From assembly GCF_023065955.2 (NCBI RefSeq), contig NW_026622886.1, positions 12,038,001 to 12,102,000 of the forward strand: a DNA stretch of 64,000 nucleotides, given 5' to 3'. This document shows positions 1 to 10,720 of the stretch, in pieces (the stretch's first letter is position 1; every line of letters starts with the position of its first letter). The position numbers and the translations under genes are program-made. Below the pieces are notes generated by a model. It was given only the letters and a program-made list of their open reading frames with translations. It searched no databases and was not told the DNA's origin. Source of the stretch: Ursus arctos (taxonomy: Eukaryota > Chordata > Mammalia > Carnivora > Ursidae).

Positions 1-894
1 AGTTTGCTCTGGCAAAGCCGGCATTGACTGTGTGGGAGAAAAACAAAACCCCCTCAACATCTAAGACGTGGGTCCCCACCCCAGCTTCTGTGATGCATGG
101 TGAGTGGTGTGGACAAGGTGCTCACTCGCTGACTTCAGTTTTCTCCTCAGAAAAATGAGGAAGCAAAAGGGTTGTTGTCAGACTCAAGGGGGATTACTGA
201 TGGGAAAAGAAATAAGATGTAAAGGAGTATACAAGCTGTAAAGTGATACAGAATGCTGGTTTTTGAAATGAAGACTTGTCCACAGAGAGGTAATACTCTG
301 AGGAGAAAGACGCCTCGGACTTCATGTTTCAGCACGTTCATGATTGCTGGGACTAACTCATAGTTAACAGTACCTGAACTTCCTTCCGAGTGAATTAGAC
401 AAATGTTTCCCTGATCACTCATTATAATCCCCAAGAGGCTCGCAAACCACAGGTCCTGGGGTCCTGGGACCATGTGTCCGTATTTTTCAAAGCATGCTGG
501 GTTTTGGCTAATGCACAGCCAGGATTGGAAAATACCACATTAGATTCAAGAGATGTGGGACCTAACAACGTGCGCTGGGCTTGAAATCATGAGCGGTGGA
601 TTTGGGCTCAAGGTCTGTCACTATCTTGGTGGGGAAATTTGAAAACTTAAAAAAAAAAAGACTGGAAACCATTGGAGATTGCAAAATACCCTTCCATTTG
701 CCACAGTCTCAGGGTGTTTAATGCTAAAACAACTGGTGGTTCTATTCAATCAGGCAACCTGGTAATTGTATTGTAAAGGAAACTTGAAATTCACTCCAGT
801 GTCTGTGAGATTGAGAGGCTCTGGCTTGCTGCACTAATGTCCATTTTGCTGTAAATCGACTGGTCAATGTAGTCTCAAAATGATCCATTTTGTT
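1..894. other. No recognisable feature
   Basis: This is unique-looking, AT-rich mammalian DNA. It has only short open frames and no splice-bounded open segment or repeat family that I recognise. Confidence 0.5.
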
Positions 895-975
895 GGCCTG
901 GGTAACTTTTGTCATTGGCGTAGTACCTGGTATCTGATAGGAGCTCGATAAATATTGGTTGAATAACTAAATAAG
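895..975 (+). repeat. L2 LINE 3' end fragment
   Basis: The stretch reads like the L2 tail: a 'gcgtagtacctggtatctgataggagctcgataaatattggttgaataa' type sequence, the counterpart of 'cacatagtaggtgctcaataaatgtttgttgaatgaa'. It is an old fragment. Confidence 0.55.
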
Positions 976-1141
976 CATAGTCACCACCTGTCCCAACACC
1001 ATATAAGGAGGCTTTAATAATTATTCCCCATATATAGTATTACATATATCCATGTATATAATACGCTTATTATATTGCAAATACAATGTTATTTGCTCTT
1101 CTAATAATCGAGGAAACCTCTGTTGCAGAGGTAGTGAGATT

Positions 1142-1362
1142 CAGGCTCCTAGAGGTGTTTTTTTAAAAAGATTTTATTTATTTGAGAGAAGGAGAGAGAG
1201 CACAAACAGGGGGAGGGGCAGAGGGAGAGGGAGAAGCAGACTCCCGGCAGAGCAGGGAGCCCGATGGAGGACTCGATCCCAGGACCCTGAGATCATGACC
1301 TGAGCCGAAGGCAGACGCTTAACCGATTGAGCCACCCCGACGCCCCACAGGCTCCTGGAGGT
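1142..1362 (-). mobile_element. Can-SINE (SINEC), with target-site duplications
   Basis: This is a tRNA-Lys-derived carnivore SINE in reverse orientation. It starts with the complement of the A/T-rich tail (aaagattttatttatttgag). It ends with the complement of the tRNA-like head (gcttaaccgattgagccacc...gcccc). The flanking duplications are caggctcctagaggt (1142-1156) and caggctcctggaggt (1348-1362), with one mismatch. The SINE itself runs from about 1157 to 1347. Confidence 0.93.
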
Positions 1363-2539
1363 ATTTAAGCAGCGGTGGATGATGAGGGTGGTGGGTCAGC
1401 CTCAGATGATCTATAAGGTCTCTTTCAACTCCTAACTTTTAGGATGAGAAGGTGTGTGAAGTGTCTTTGAAACTTCCATCCTGTCCTTGATGTTTGAACA
1501 ATAGAACAAGGGCAGATCAAATGGCGATGGTTCTAATGCTATGGATTTTCCTTTGGGATCCAGAGTCCCAGAGCTGCTGTCCTGAAAGATTCTAGCTATT
1601 GCTTTGCATTTGGGAAAGCCTGGTGCATTTGTGCGCCATTTCGAATTCTGGGCTTAAAATGAAATGAGGCAATCAATTAAAATGAAAACAGAGCTCAATC
1701 TTCCTAAAGTGTTGGAGGTAGACAAAACTTCTAGAACTCTAAAATTTGCTTACGCACAAAGCTTGCACATGCATTCCCATGGTGCCCAGCTGAATATTTA
1801 TAAAATCATATTCTGAGATGAAGATGGTATGAAGGGACGCAAATGATACTGTGACTTTTATAGGGCTGGCCGTGGGCCAAAGATGCAAATTGATGGCCTG
1901 TAGTGATTCAGAGAGCAGATGTGTTTTGTGGAGCTCACGCTGTGTTTTTTTCAAAAATTGAGTGAGTTACCAACACTGAAAAATTATAAATGTTTATATA
2001 TATAAAAAATATATTTCTGCTTCTCCTGAGAATCCAGAAAAATCTGTCTACACTGGGTCCACCTGCCCTCACGGCAACATATAAGGCGTGATCTGAGAAG
2101 TGGTTAGCCCCAGTTGACAGGACATGTACTCCCAGGGTACCCTTCCTTGGCCCTTTGTCTCATTTCTATTATCTGCAAACCCCCAGAGGCATTCGCTTTG
2201 ATTCCTCCTTTTGCAGACAAGGCTGTGGTTTAGGAGGAGTGTGTCCTGGTCGCTAACATGACCAGCATCCTCTTTGCCCCTTGCCCACAGCTGGAGCACA
2301 GGGAATAGGAATCTTGCTAAGACTTTTTGCACCCTGGCACCGTTCTGACACACAGTAGAACTCATGCAATAGATTCCCTTCCCCTTCCACACTTCCCACC
2401 TCCTGGTTTTTCCTCTTTTCTACCTTTTACTCCCCAAATCTGAACATCTTTTTATTTTTTTCTTTTTTTAAGTATGAAAAGGCTGCTGTTAATAACTGCT
2501 CTGGGACAATAGGAGCTGTTGTGGATACCTGTTTCCTAG
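1363..2539. other. No recognisable gene
   Basis: I see mixed-composition unique DNA with short antisense open frames and a T-rich run near 2450-2470. There is no convincing exon and no confidently assigned repeat. Confidence 0.45.
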
Positions 2540-2962
2540 CACTGCTGTCATAAAGAATCACAAATGGGATGGCTGAAAACCAAATTGTTTTCTCCCAGTT
2601 CTGGCAGCCAGAAGTCAGAAATCCAGGTGTCAGTAGGATTGACGCCTTCTGGAGATTCTCACGGAGAATTCCTTCCATACCCTCTTTTGAGCTGCTGCTG
2701 CTGGTTGCTGTAATCCTTGGCATAGCTTGGCTCGGAGATCCCACACTGCCGTCCCTGCCTCCGTCATCACCTGGTGTTCTTCCTGTGCGCCCATGTCTGT
2801 TTCTCCTTCCGACAAGGATGCTTGTCATATTGGATTATGGCCTCACTCTAACAACCTCAACTTGATTGCACCTGCAAAGACCCTATTTCCAAATAATTCC
2901 CAGGTGCAGAGGGTTGGGACTTCCACATATCCTCTTAGGGACACAATTCAACCCATTAGCTT
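2540..2962 (-). mobile_element. MLT1-type MaLR LTR remnant
   Basis: The sequence runs 'ctgctgtcataaagaatcacaaa...ttctcccagttctggcagccagaagtc'. It continues through 'aaggatgcttgtcatattggattatggcctcactctaa' to 'ggacacaattcaacccatta'. This is the reverse complement of the familiar MLT1 LTR, which starts near 'ttgaattgtgtcccc'. The open frames on both strands here are accidents of this repeat. Confidence 0.75.
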
Positions 2963-2967
2963 CAAAC

Positions 2968-3050
2968 TAGCTTTCTGACCTATAAAATGGAGGTAATAAT
3001 AGCATCTGTCAGATACAGTTCGTGTGAGGACTGATTGACCAACATGTCTA
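2968..3050 (+). repeat. MIR SINE fragment
   Basis: The text 'ttctgacctataaaatggaggtaataatagcatctgtcagat...gtgaggactga' matches the central to 3' part of the ancient MIR element. It is degenerate and truncated. Confidence 0.5.
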
Positions 3051-3286
3051 GGCTTCCAACAGAAGCACTTTCAGCCTTTTACCACCCTTGCCATATCTTT
3101 TCCCTCCTCTGCTTCTCCCACTTAGGCTCTCAGGTCCTTGGCTTCTTTGTCCTTTCTGTTTGCTTGGTACAGAAATGTGAAACAAACAAATAATCCACAT
3201 ATTGCTTGATTTCATTCTTCCTACCATTAATCTCGAAGGTAATACTGAAGTGCATTCTTTTAAACTAACATGCTTACCTTTTGCAG

Positions 3287-3670
3287 TGTCTCCAGGAAAG
3301 ATTCAGACTCCAGTGGCATGTGAAAGCCTGCTTTGTGCCCACCTGCACACCGTCCCCAGGTCTCCTGTGGTGAGTGTAGCTTCTTCGGAAGAAGAGAGCC
3401 ATGGAGAATCCAGCTCCTCCCAGTTACCATCCAATGAATGCGATGAGACCCTAGTGATCCCCACTGTCAGACGAGAAATTAGGAGAGCCAGAGGAGCACC
3501 CAGTGAGGCCTGGAGCAGTCCCATTTTGGCAAAGCACGTGACAAAAAAGCCTATTAGATCGCAGTCAGTCATTCCCGTGCACCTGGAGGCTGCAGGCACG
3601 CACATCAGTAGGCACGCGAGACTTCAGAACCGGCCCTCCCGCAGTTCCAGGGGAGATTCTGCCCCACTCG
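3287..3670 (+). CDS. Candidate internal coding exon of an unidentified gene
   Basis: This 384-bp (128-codon) segment is open in one frame and bounded by good splice signals. A branch-point-like ctaac lies at 3265-3269 (A 19 nt upstream), then the acceptor cttaccttttgcag at 3273-3286 and the donor TCG|GTAAGG at 3670/3671. Both flanking introns would be phase 1. The open frame extends upstream only to 3202, within what would be intron. The peptide is hydrophilic and looks disordered. It has an acidic-serine patch (SSEEESHGESSSS, about one third in), a basic patch (VRREIRRARG) and an Arg/Ser-rich end. I see no catalytic motif, signal peptide or membrane segment, and I do not recognise the family. 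Length divisible by three would allow exon skipping. A SINE sits just past the donor. A chance open frame is possible, but splice signals, composition and lack of repeats favour coding. Confidence 0.6.
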
Positions 3671-3679
3671 GTAAGGATC

Positions 3680-3888
3680 ACTTTGTGGTTCTTGGGTTTT
3701 GTTTTTGTTTTTAATTAATTATTTTAGAGAGAAAGAGCACAAGTGGGAGGAGCAGAGAGAGAGAGAGTCTCAAGCAGACTCCACACTGAGCTCAGAGCCT
3801 GATGTGACCTTGAGATCATGATCTGAGCGGAAACCAAGAGTCAGATGCTTAACTGACTACACCCAGGCGCCCTGACTTCGTGATTCTT
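3680..3888 (-). mobile_element. Can-SINE, old copy, next to a splice donor
   Basis: This is a reverse-oriented SINEC: T-rich end at about 3705-3725, 'gagatcatgatctgagcgg' in the middle, and the head complement 'acacccaggcgccc' ending near 3873. The imperfect flanking duplications are actttgtggttctt (3680-3693) and acttcgtgattctt (3875-3888). The left duplication starts 10 bp after the candidate exon's 3' boundary. Confidence 0.88.
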
Positions 3889-4129
3889 AATTCTTTGTTT
3901 CTCTCTTCAATTGGTCACACTTTGTTTTTAACTTCATATAAACAGTAAAATTACTGACTCAATGGCAGATCCTATTCTAGAAGGTTCTGTAAGAGCTATA
4001 TCAGTCAGTCTTGAATGGAAGTCTACTCGTTGCCAAGTATTGTATTGGAGGAGGGAACAAGTGTGCTTTGATGACAAGTAATGTGATGATTCAGGTATTG
4101 CACCAGATAATAATGATAATGACAATTAT
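3889..4129. other. No recognisable feature
   Basis: This is unique AT-rich DNA between a SINE and a MIR fragment. Only a short antisense open frame is present. Confidence 0.4.
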
Positions 4130-4290
4130 TGCTGTCATGGTCAATCCAGCTCTCATTTAATTAGCTCTCACCATGTGCCAGACAGTGTGCTGAGCATTTC
4201 ACATTATTTTATGAAACCGTCTCATAACACTTTTAGGCAGGTAATGCCATTATCCCCATTTTACAGGTAAGGAAACTGTGAATTCATAGC
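4130..4290 (-). repeat. MIR SINE fragment
   Basis: The run 'agctctcaccatgtgccagacagtgtgctgagcatttcacat...ttttaggcaggtaatgccattatccccattttacaggtaaggaaactg' is the classic reverse-complement MIR core. Confidence 0.85.
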
Positions 4291-5014
4291 ACACGATAAT
4301 GTGTATGACGACAAAGTGTTTCAAAATTGCTCATAGGAGGAATGAGTAAAAATAAGGAAATGGACCAGGAGGAATAAGCTTTGAAACCAGGGACACCTAG
4401 GCTCAAATCTCCCCCTTCTCCCATTTCCATTCTGTAGCCATGATCAGTCCTACACATGTTCTTTGAGCTCCGTATTTTCATCTGCAAACTAATGACAGTT
4501 ACTGCCTTGAACAGATGTTGTCATTAGGGTACTGGTATAAATGAAGTCCGCTGGACACAGCAGGGACCAAACTGCGGTGGGGGTGATGGCGGCGGTGTTT
4601 ATGGTGCTGTCGTCCGGACTGGAGGTAAGAAAATGTGAGTAAACAACGTATATTCCAGATGCTCTAGAACCATCATGTAGAAAGATTAGATTAATTTTAC
4701 ATAACTTTTTTTTTGGAAACTTTTTTGGTAGATTTCACTTCATATGTTTATGCAGTTTGTTGGAATTGACCAATAGAAGAAAGAGACAGATTTTTACTCA
4801 ATACAAAGGAGAATTTTCTTTGAACTGGAGGAGAATGTCCTGCTTGGACTGGAGGTGGCGGAGGAGGAGCTGGTAGACCTCCTACCAAAGATGCTCATTC
4901 AGAGATCGCTTCATTTCTGGGAAGACGGGCTTGAGGATGGGATGCTGAGGATACTGGCTGGTCAACATTTTTTTTGTCTTACTATGTATAAGGCCATGTG
5001 CTAAAATCTGAACA
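4291..5014. other. No recognisable gene
   Basis: I find no splice-bounded open segment. A short GGC/GGT-rich stretch near 4575-4600 and 'ggtggcggaggaggagctgg' near 4853 look like simple purine-rich sequence rather than coding. Confidence 0.4.
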
Positions 5015-5165
5015 TACATCTTCAGTTTTGATCCACGTGGCCATCCTCTGAGACAGGAACTGCTGTCTTCCCATGCTTTAGATGCAAAACCTGAAGCCCG
5101 TGGAGATTCTGTAGCGTTAGGGCTGGAGCAGGATTCAAGCCCTCCATTGTGACTCCAGGCCAGAG
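5015..5165 (-). repeat. MIR SINE fragment
   Basis: Degenerate reverse MIR. 'atcctctgagacaggaactgctgtcttcccatgctttagatgcaaaacctgaagc' corresponds to the MIR core, followed by 'ggctggagcaggattcaagccct'. Confidence 0.6.
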
Positions 5166-5259
5166 TATACCTGTGCTGATTTTAAACATGATGATAACAG
5201 CTCTTGGGTATGGAGCGCTTACTGCTTACTAGATGCTTTACTTTTAGCACGCGCTTCTC

Positions 5260-5550
5260 TCAGGTACTTAACTAGCTTGCTTTTCCACTTCCTTCAAGTC
5301 TTTTTTGAAATTGCCACCTATGTGTGCATTACTTTTCTACTTCGGATTTATTACCAGCTGACACTCACTCAGTTCTTCATTTGATCCTTAGTCACCTACT
5401 TTCCCATCCCCATCCCCTTTCCCCACAACTAGAACGTGAGCTCCGTAAGTGCAGGGATATCGCCTGCTTTGTGCTTCTCTGAATCGCCAGTGTCTAGAAT
5501 ACCGGCAGACATATAACAGACGAATCTAAAAGAACGAATAAATGAATGAA
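5260..5550 (+). repeat. L2 LINE 3' end
   Basis: The order is typical of L2 3' ends: 'ccccacaactagaacgtgagctccgtaagtgcagggatatcg', 'tgcttctctgaatcgccagtgtctagaataccggcagacatataac', then an A-rich 'gaataaatgaatgaac' end. Confidence 0.8.
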
Positions 5551-5554
5551 CAAA

Positions 5555-5710
5555 CTTAATCCTATTAGTGACCTTGTGAAGTAGGTAATACAATCCTCAT
5601 GGTTCAGGTAAGGACAAAGGGGCTTAGGCCAGGTGATGTGCCAGGATTTGCATCTACGATGGTCTGACACCAAAGCCTTGTTGATTCCATTACACCACAC
5701 TCCCTCCCTA
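5555..5710 (-). repeat. MIR SINE fragment
   Basis: 'ctattagtgaccttgtgaagtaggtaatacaatcctcatggttcaggtaaggacaaaggggcttaggccaggtgatgtgcc...gttgattccattacaccacact' is reverse MIR. Confidence 0.65.
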
Positions 5711-6415
5711 AGAGAGTCTGTTACAAAATGCATCGTTACCGAATTGCATTCAGGGAAGGAATTCCTATTCTTTGTTTATGGCACAGCCTTGACCTGTCTT
5801 GACCTGCCTAGGTTATATTCTGTGGCTCTAAATTCCAAAACCATATCCATGTTCTCTTATAGAATTCTCTTGCACTGATTATTGATAGCAATGAATTGGT
5901 CATCTGCCACAGCTGCAAGTCCAAATCCACAAACAGCTATTAAGCGTCTAGTTTTCAGAAAGCAGTGTGTTTGGCGTTCTGAAAGCTTTTACTTACCTGG
6001 AGATATTGAAATGCCATTCCACCTTTATCTCCAGGAAATAATTCTTACACTGAAAAATCAAAGTCACGAAAAGTTTTTCTTGGGTAGGTTGACTTGGGTA
6101 GGTTGAGTGTGTAGTGGGAGATGTCCAGTACGTACAAGGCAGTGTGTAATGAACTAATTGAATTGCCTGGATATAGACTAGCTGTTTGACACCCACTGTA
6201 AAGAGGGTACTGTGCATTTTTAATCTCATGCATAATTTTTGAAATGTGAATGCTGTGGATTGCTCCAAATTCTATATATCTACATGCTAGTCAAAGCCCT
6301 TTAAAACTTGTGGAAAGTGATTTAAAGCACAAAAATTTTCTTAATTTACTACTGAAGAATTAGACTTTATATAGGTCAACGGGTAGAATTTCTCAGGGAA
6401 AAACTTTACATAAGG

Positions 6416-6417
<2 letters not shown>
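5711..6417. other. No recognisable gene
   Basis: This is AT-rich DNA with several overlapping short open frames on both strands. A near-perfect tandem doublet 'ttgggtaggttgac/ttgggtaggttgag' lies at 6079-6106. I see nothing that looks like an exon. Confidence 0.4.

Positions 6418-6453
<36 letters not shown>
6418..6453. repeat. (TA)n microsatellite
   Basis: An uninterrupted run of alternating AT/TA dinucleotides about 36 bp long. Confidence 0.95.
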
Positions 6454-6455
<2 letters not shown>

Positions 6456-6960
6456 AAATGCAGGTGGAATATATATATTCTTTTACAGTATTGACTGTAT
6501 TATTGTAAAAAAAATCTCGACTTTTTCATAAAATTATTTGACTGGGCAAATAAAGAAAAACATCAAACTGATTATTAGTATTAGTGTGTATGGATGTGTT
6601 ATATAGATCCGGATCAGATTAATTCCTTGATTGTTTTAATTTTCAGCTGTTTGAAACTTCTAAAACTTCCAGAATATTCCCTCTTGGGTGTTTAAATGAT
6701 CAGTTGGACGTCTACATGGGTTATGGATCCATTTGTTTGCCTGCTCTCTCATTTCACTTAATTTTCCACTCAAACTTTTCCCTGATTTAGAATTTGTGGC
6801 CCTATTTTCATCACCAATTCTTCTGTTTCATCTCCCTCGAGCCGTTTCGGACAGCTTTCCTTGAAATAAAAAGTTTTATGAAGAGTCTGTAAAAATGATT
6901 TTTTTGGAGACGGTCCTTTTAAACAGCAGGAAAGGAATAGATTGCATTTTATTTTCTTAA

Positions 6961-7640
<680 letters not shown>

Positions 7641-7826
7641 CATCTTCCAATCAATGCCTGCCCGCGACAGAAAGGACCTCAGATGTACGGGTTTCCACAG
7701 AACCATTGTTAGGCTTTTGTGAAGCAGTTTTGAACCTAATAAATAATGTCAAAAGTCTCTATCGCTGCCAAAAATGTTCCTTTTGAAGCATTTCTAAGAG
7801 TATTTTTGTTCTGCGGTGTCTCCCAG

Positions 7827-7928
7827 TGTCACAAAGAATTTGTGCCTCACAATGGGGATGGGGTACATCGCGTGCCACTTCGCAATGTGCCTGCGGGGAT
7901 CGGACCCCTCTTTGTGTTGCTCGCACAG
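7827..7928 (+). CDS. Weak candidate 34-codon exon
   Basis: This 102-bp segment lies between a good acceptor (tatttttgttctgcggtgtctcccag, ending at 7826) and a strong donor (CACAG|GTAAAG at 7928/7929). All three forward frames are open, so the frame cannot be fixed from the sequence. It could follow the 7512 donor in phase 0 (reading CHKEFVPHNGDG...). It could equally be a phase-1 exon or a noncoding exon. The length is a multiple of three. Confidence 0.25.
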
Positions 7929-9231
7929 GTAAAGGGTTTCATTTGCCAACTTGAGCTCTGGTTTAAGGATGTTTTCTAAGGGCCTTTTGAGTCTCTAAAC
8001 AGAGGTTTGGAAAACATAATTGAATGTCTGTAATTTAATAGTTAACATGAAATTTGATTACTCCTGATGTGCCTCGGGGAATTCTTCAGACTGTGTTAGG
8101 GTTTTTTAATGTCAGGAACCTGAAGCTGGCTGCTCCGCTGAGGTCTCGAAACACTTGGAACTCAGTTTAATGCAAAAGAGATACTGAGTTTTCTTATTTT
8201 GGAATAAACCTTAGGTAACATTCTATCAAATTGGCCATTTTAGGCAATATTTTTTTACTTCAGTTAACGTAGGTTCGACAGCACATTTCACCATGATTTA
8301 ATGCAGAAACTGACTTTATCAAATGATTTTATGTTTTTTTAAAATGTAGTATTCTTTTTTTCAGCATTGAAAGAGAAACACGATTCAATGAGACCGATAC
8401 ATCCATGTGTACTTATGCAATCAAGTTCTTTGCAATTTTTCCCCCAGGCTTGGATTCAGAGTCTGATAAATGGAGTTTATAAATCCTACTGCATTTTCCC
8501 CCATTCAGTTCGAATTAATAGAGTATGCCCATATTCAAGACTTACCATCAAGTCTACAAGTCCAAATTTAAGTCTCCAAGTTTTAATAGGAATGAAATGT
8601 CGTTAACTCGTAACTGCTTAACATTTAGAACTCTGTTTAGTCCTTTTGAGGTTGACTTGATTTCTGAGCATTCCCTAGGGGGTAATGCACTTTAAAGGAA
8701 AACAAACGAACAAACAAAAAACAATCCCCAGGCTTTAGAGCATTCCTTCGTCCAGACTATGATTATTTTTATTATTTATTTATTAACACGATTTTATTGT
8801 AATAGAGCAAACAGGTTACCAGGGGTGGTTGCTGTATTTCCCTGAGGGGATAGTGGCATCTGCTACCAGAGTGCACATGACAATCCCAAGTTCAACTTCA
8901 TGCCATTTGGTTGGAGAGAATGTGTGGGTAAATTCAGGCTTTAGGTGAAATTTTGATTCTGGGATATTTTAATTTGCTATTCATTAATTAGGACCACTGA
9001 TATTTTTTTTCAGATAAAGAAATCATTGCTTTGCTTGAAGTGATTTTAAAACAACTAACCAGAAATCTGTAATGGTCAATTGCAGGAGTAAGAAATGTTT
9101 CTGATATAGTAAATCGATTCTCTCATCTGTGGAAGTGCAAAATAGTGAATTTACTAAAAATACGATAGAGAAGAAGCAATTCTATTCATAATGGAGAAAG
9201 GAGGTATAAACGAAAGATGTGAAATATGTGG
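7929..9231. other. No recognisable gene
   Basis: This is AT-rich, intron-like DNA with A/T runs and short open frames only. A poly-T tract lies near 8355. I recognise no repeat with confidence. Confidence 0.4.
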
Positions 9232-9438
9232 TATACCATATTTTATCTTTAAAAAATTTCTTTATTTTTTAGAGAGAGAGAGTTCAGGGGTGGAGGTGGG
9301 CAGGGGCAGAGGGAGAGAGAATCTTGAGCAGACTCCAACACAGCGTGGAGCCTAACGTGGACCCTGAGATCACGACCTGAGCCGAAATCCAGAGTCAGAT
9401 GCTTAACCCACCCAGGCACCCCGATATACCATATTTTA
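9232..9438 (-). mobile_element. Can-SINE, with target-site duplications
   Basis: This is a reverse SINEC with the expected tail complement (tttctttattttttagagagag) and head complement (gcttaacccacccaggcacccc). A perfect 14-bp duplication, tataccatatttta, flanks it at 9232-9245 and 9425-9438. Confidence 0.93.
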
Positions 9439-9662
9439 AAGCAGTTTCTCAAAGTGTGTTCCATGGAACATTGGAATTAGAAAGATGCTTTGTGAGATGG
9501 GGAGTCTATAAATAGATACGTCTGAGGGATGTGATCCGAGCAAGCTCCCTCTTAGAGAGTGGCAGTAATATATTAGGGAGCCCCAGAAATTACATCATAA
9601 AAAAATGATAAACTCTGTTTAGCCTAGTGTTTTTCAATTTTATTTGATCAGGAAATCCTGAT

Positions 9663-9664
9663 AT

Positions 9665-9695
<31 letters not shown>

Positions 9696-9710
9696 TACAC
9701 ACACACACAC
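9663..9710. repeat. (TTTA)n followed by (CA)n
   Basis: About 8 TTTA units (9663-9695) run directly into 'cacacacacacacac' (to 9710). This is a compound microsatellite. Confidence 0.93.
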
Positions 9711-10574
9711 ATATATTTAAAAATAGCACCTGCCAATATCTTTCACACTAGTTCCTGCGGAACACATGTGAGAAAACTTTGCTCCAACTCTATTCTAAAT
9801 ATACCAAAATTCATGTAAACCGGTAGGGTTCAAAATAAGGATTTCTCTTCAGACGTAGTGAAGAAAGAAGAATCAGAGCTAAGAAAGCAACCCTTAATAA
9901 ATACCTCCAGGACCCCATGCTTCTTTGGGGAATGTCTAGCTGTTATGCTTATTTTTTCTCCTTTGGGTGCACCTGGTTGGAAGAAGGTTAGTCAGTCCAG
10001 CCAGGACCCTGTTTTGATAGTGATGGATGTGGAGCGTTTCCAACGTGACCGTGAGAGTGAGGGGCTACGGGCACTCAGGGTCTTCGGAATGATGACCACT
10101 TTTGTATTAGAACTTAGACATGAATGCACCAACGTGAATGTAGTTAAATCTTTCCCAATGCTATTATTTCTGAAAACAATGCCGAATTAAACAGCCATAA
10201 CTGAGGATGAATCAATTTTAAGATATAAATTATATATATTTATTTATAGTACTTTCACTGAGGAATAGAATAAAGTCCTATGGTATAAAATAACTGTTAC
10301 TAAGGTTCTGAATTACAACTTGTTTATATTTCTTCAAGGGTGTCTGATTCGACTTATGATACATTTATTACGCATACTGTAAGTGTCTTCTAAGGAAGAT
10401 AATATGCCACTTTAGCCAAAAAATGTTTTTCTGAAAATCGCATTGGCAAATAGATATTGATAAATTTTTTAAATGGATGTGTTGAAGAAACTAAGTATTT
10501 AACACACTCTCTAGTGAATGATGTTTACAAATGAGGATTCCTTTTATAATATATAAAATAAACAATTACAATGA
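9711..10574. other. No recognisable gene
   Basis: The open frame at 9858-10190 (110 codons, + strand) has neither splice boundaries nor a recognisable product. The rest is AT-rich with TA-rich clusters. Confidence 0.4.
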
Positions 10575-10720
10575 CAGATAACATTTATTGAGTGTGCATT
10601 ATGTATTAGGGACTATTCTAGATAGTAGATATTAATTCATTTAGTTCTCATGATGGCTTTATGAAGTACTCATTATTACTCTTGTCTATTTCACTGATGG
10701 ACGAAGCTTTATTTTTAGCA
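10575..10720 (-). repeat. MIR/MIR3 SINE fragment
   Basis: 'acatttattgagtgtgcattatgtattagggactattctagat...ttcatttagttctcatgatggctttatgaagtactcattattactcttgtctatttcactgatgga' is reverse MIR. Confidence 0.7.

Noticed and set aside
9858..10190. 110-codon forward open frame
   Set aside because: No acceptor or donor bounds it, the peptide is not recognisable, and the setting is AT-rich intron-like DNA.
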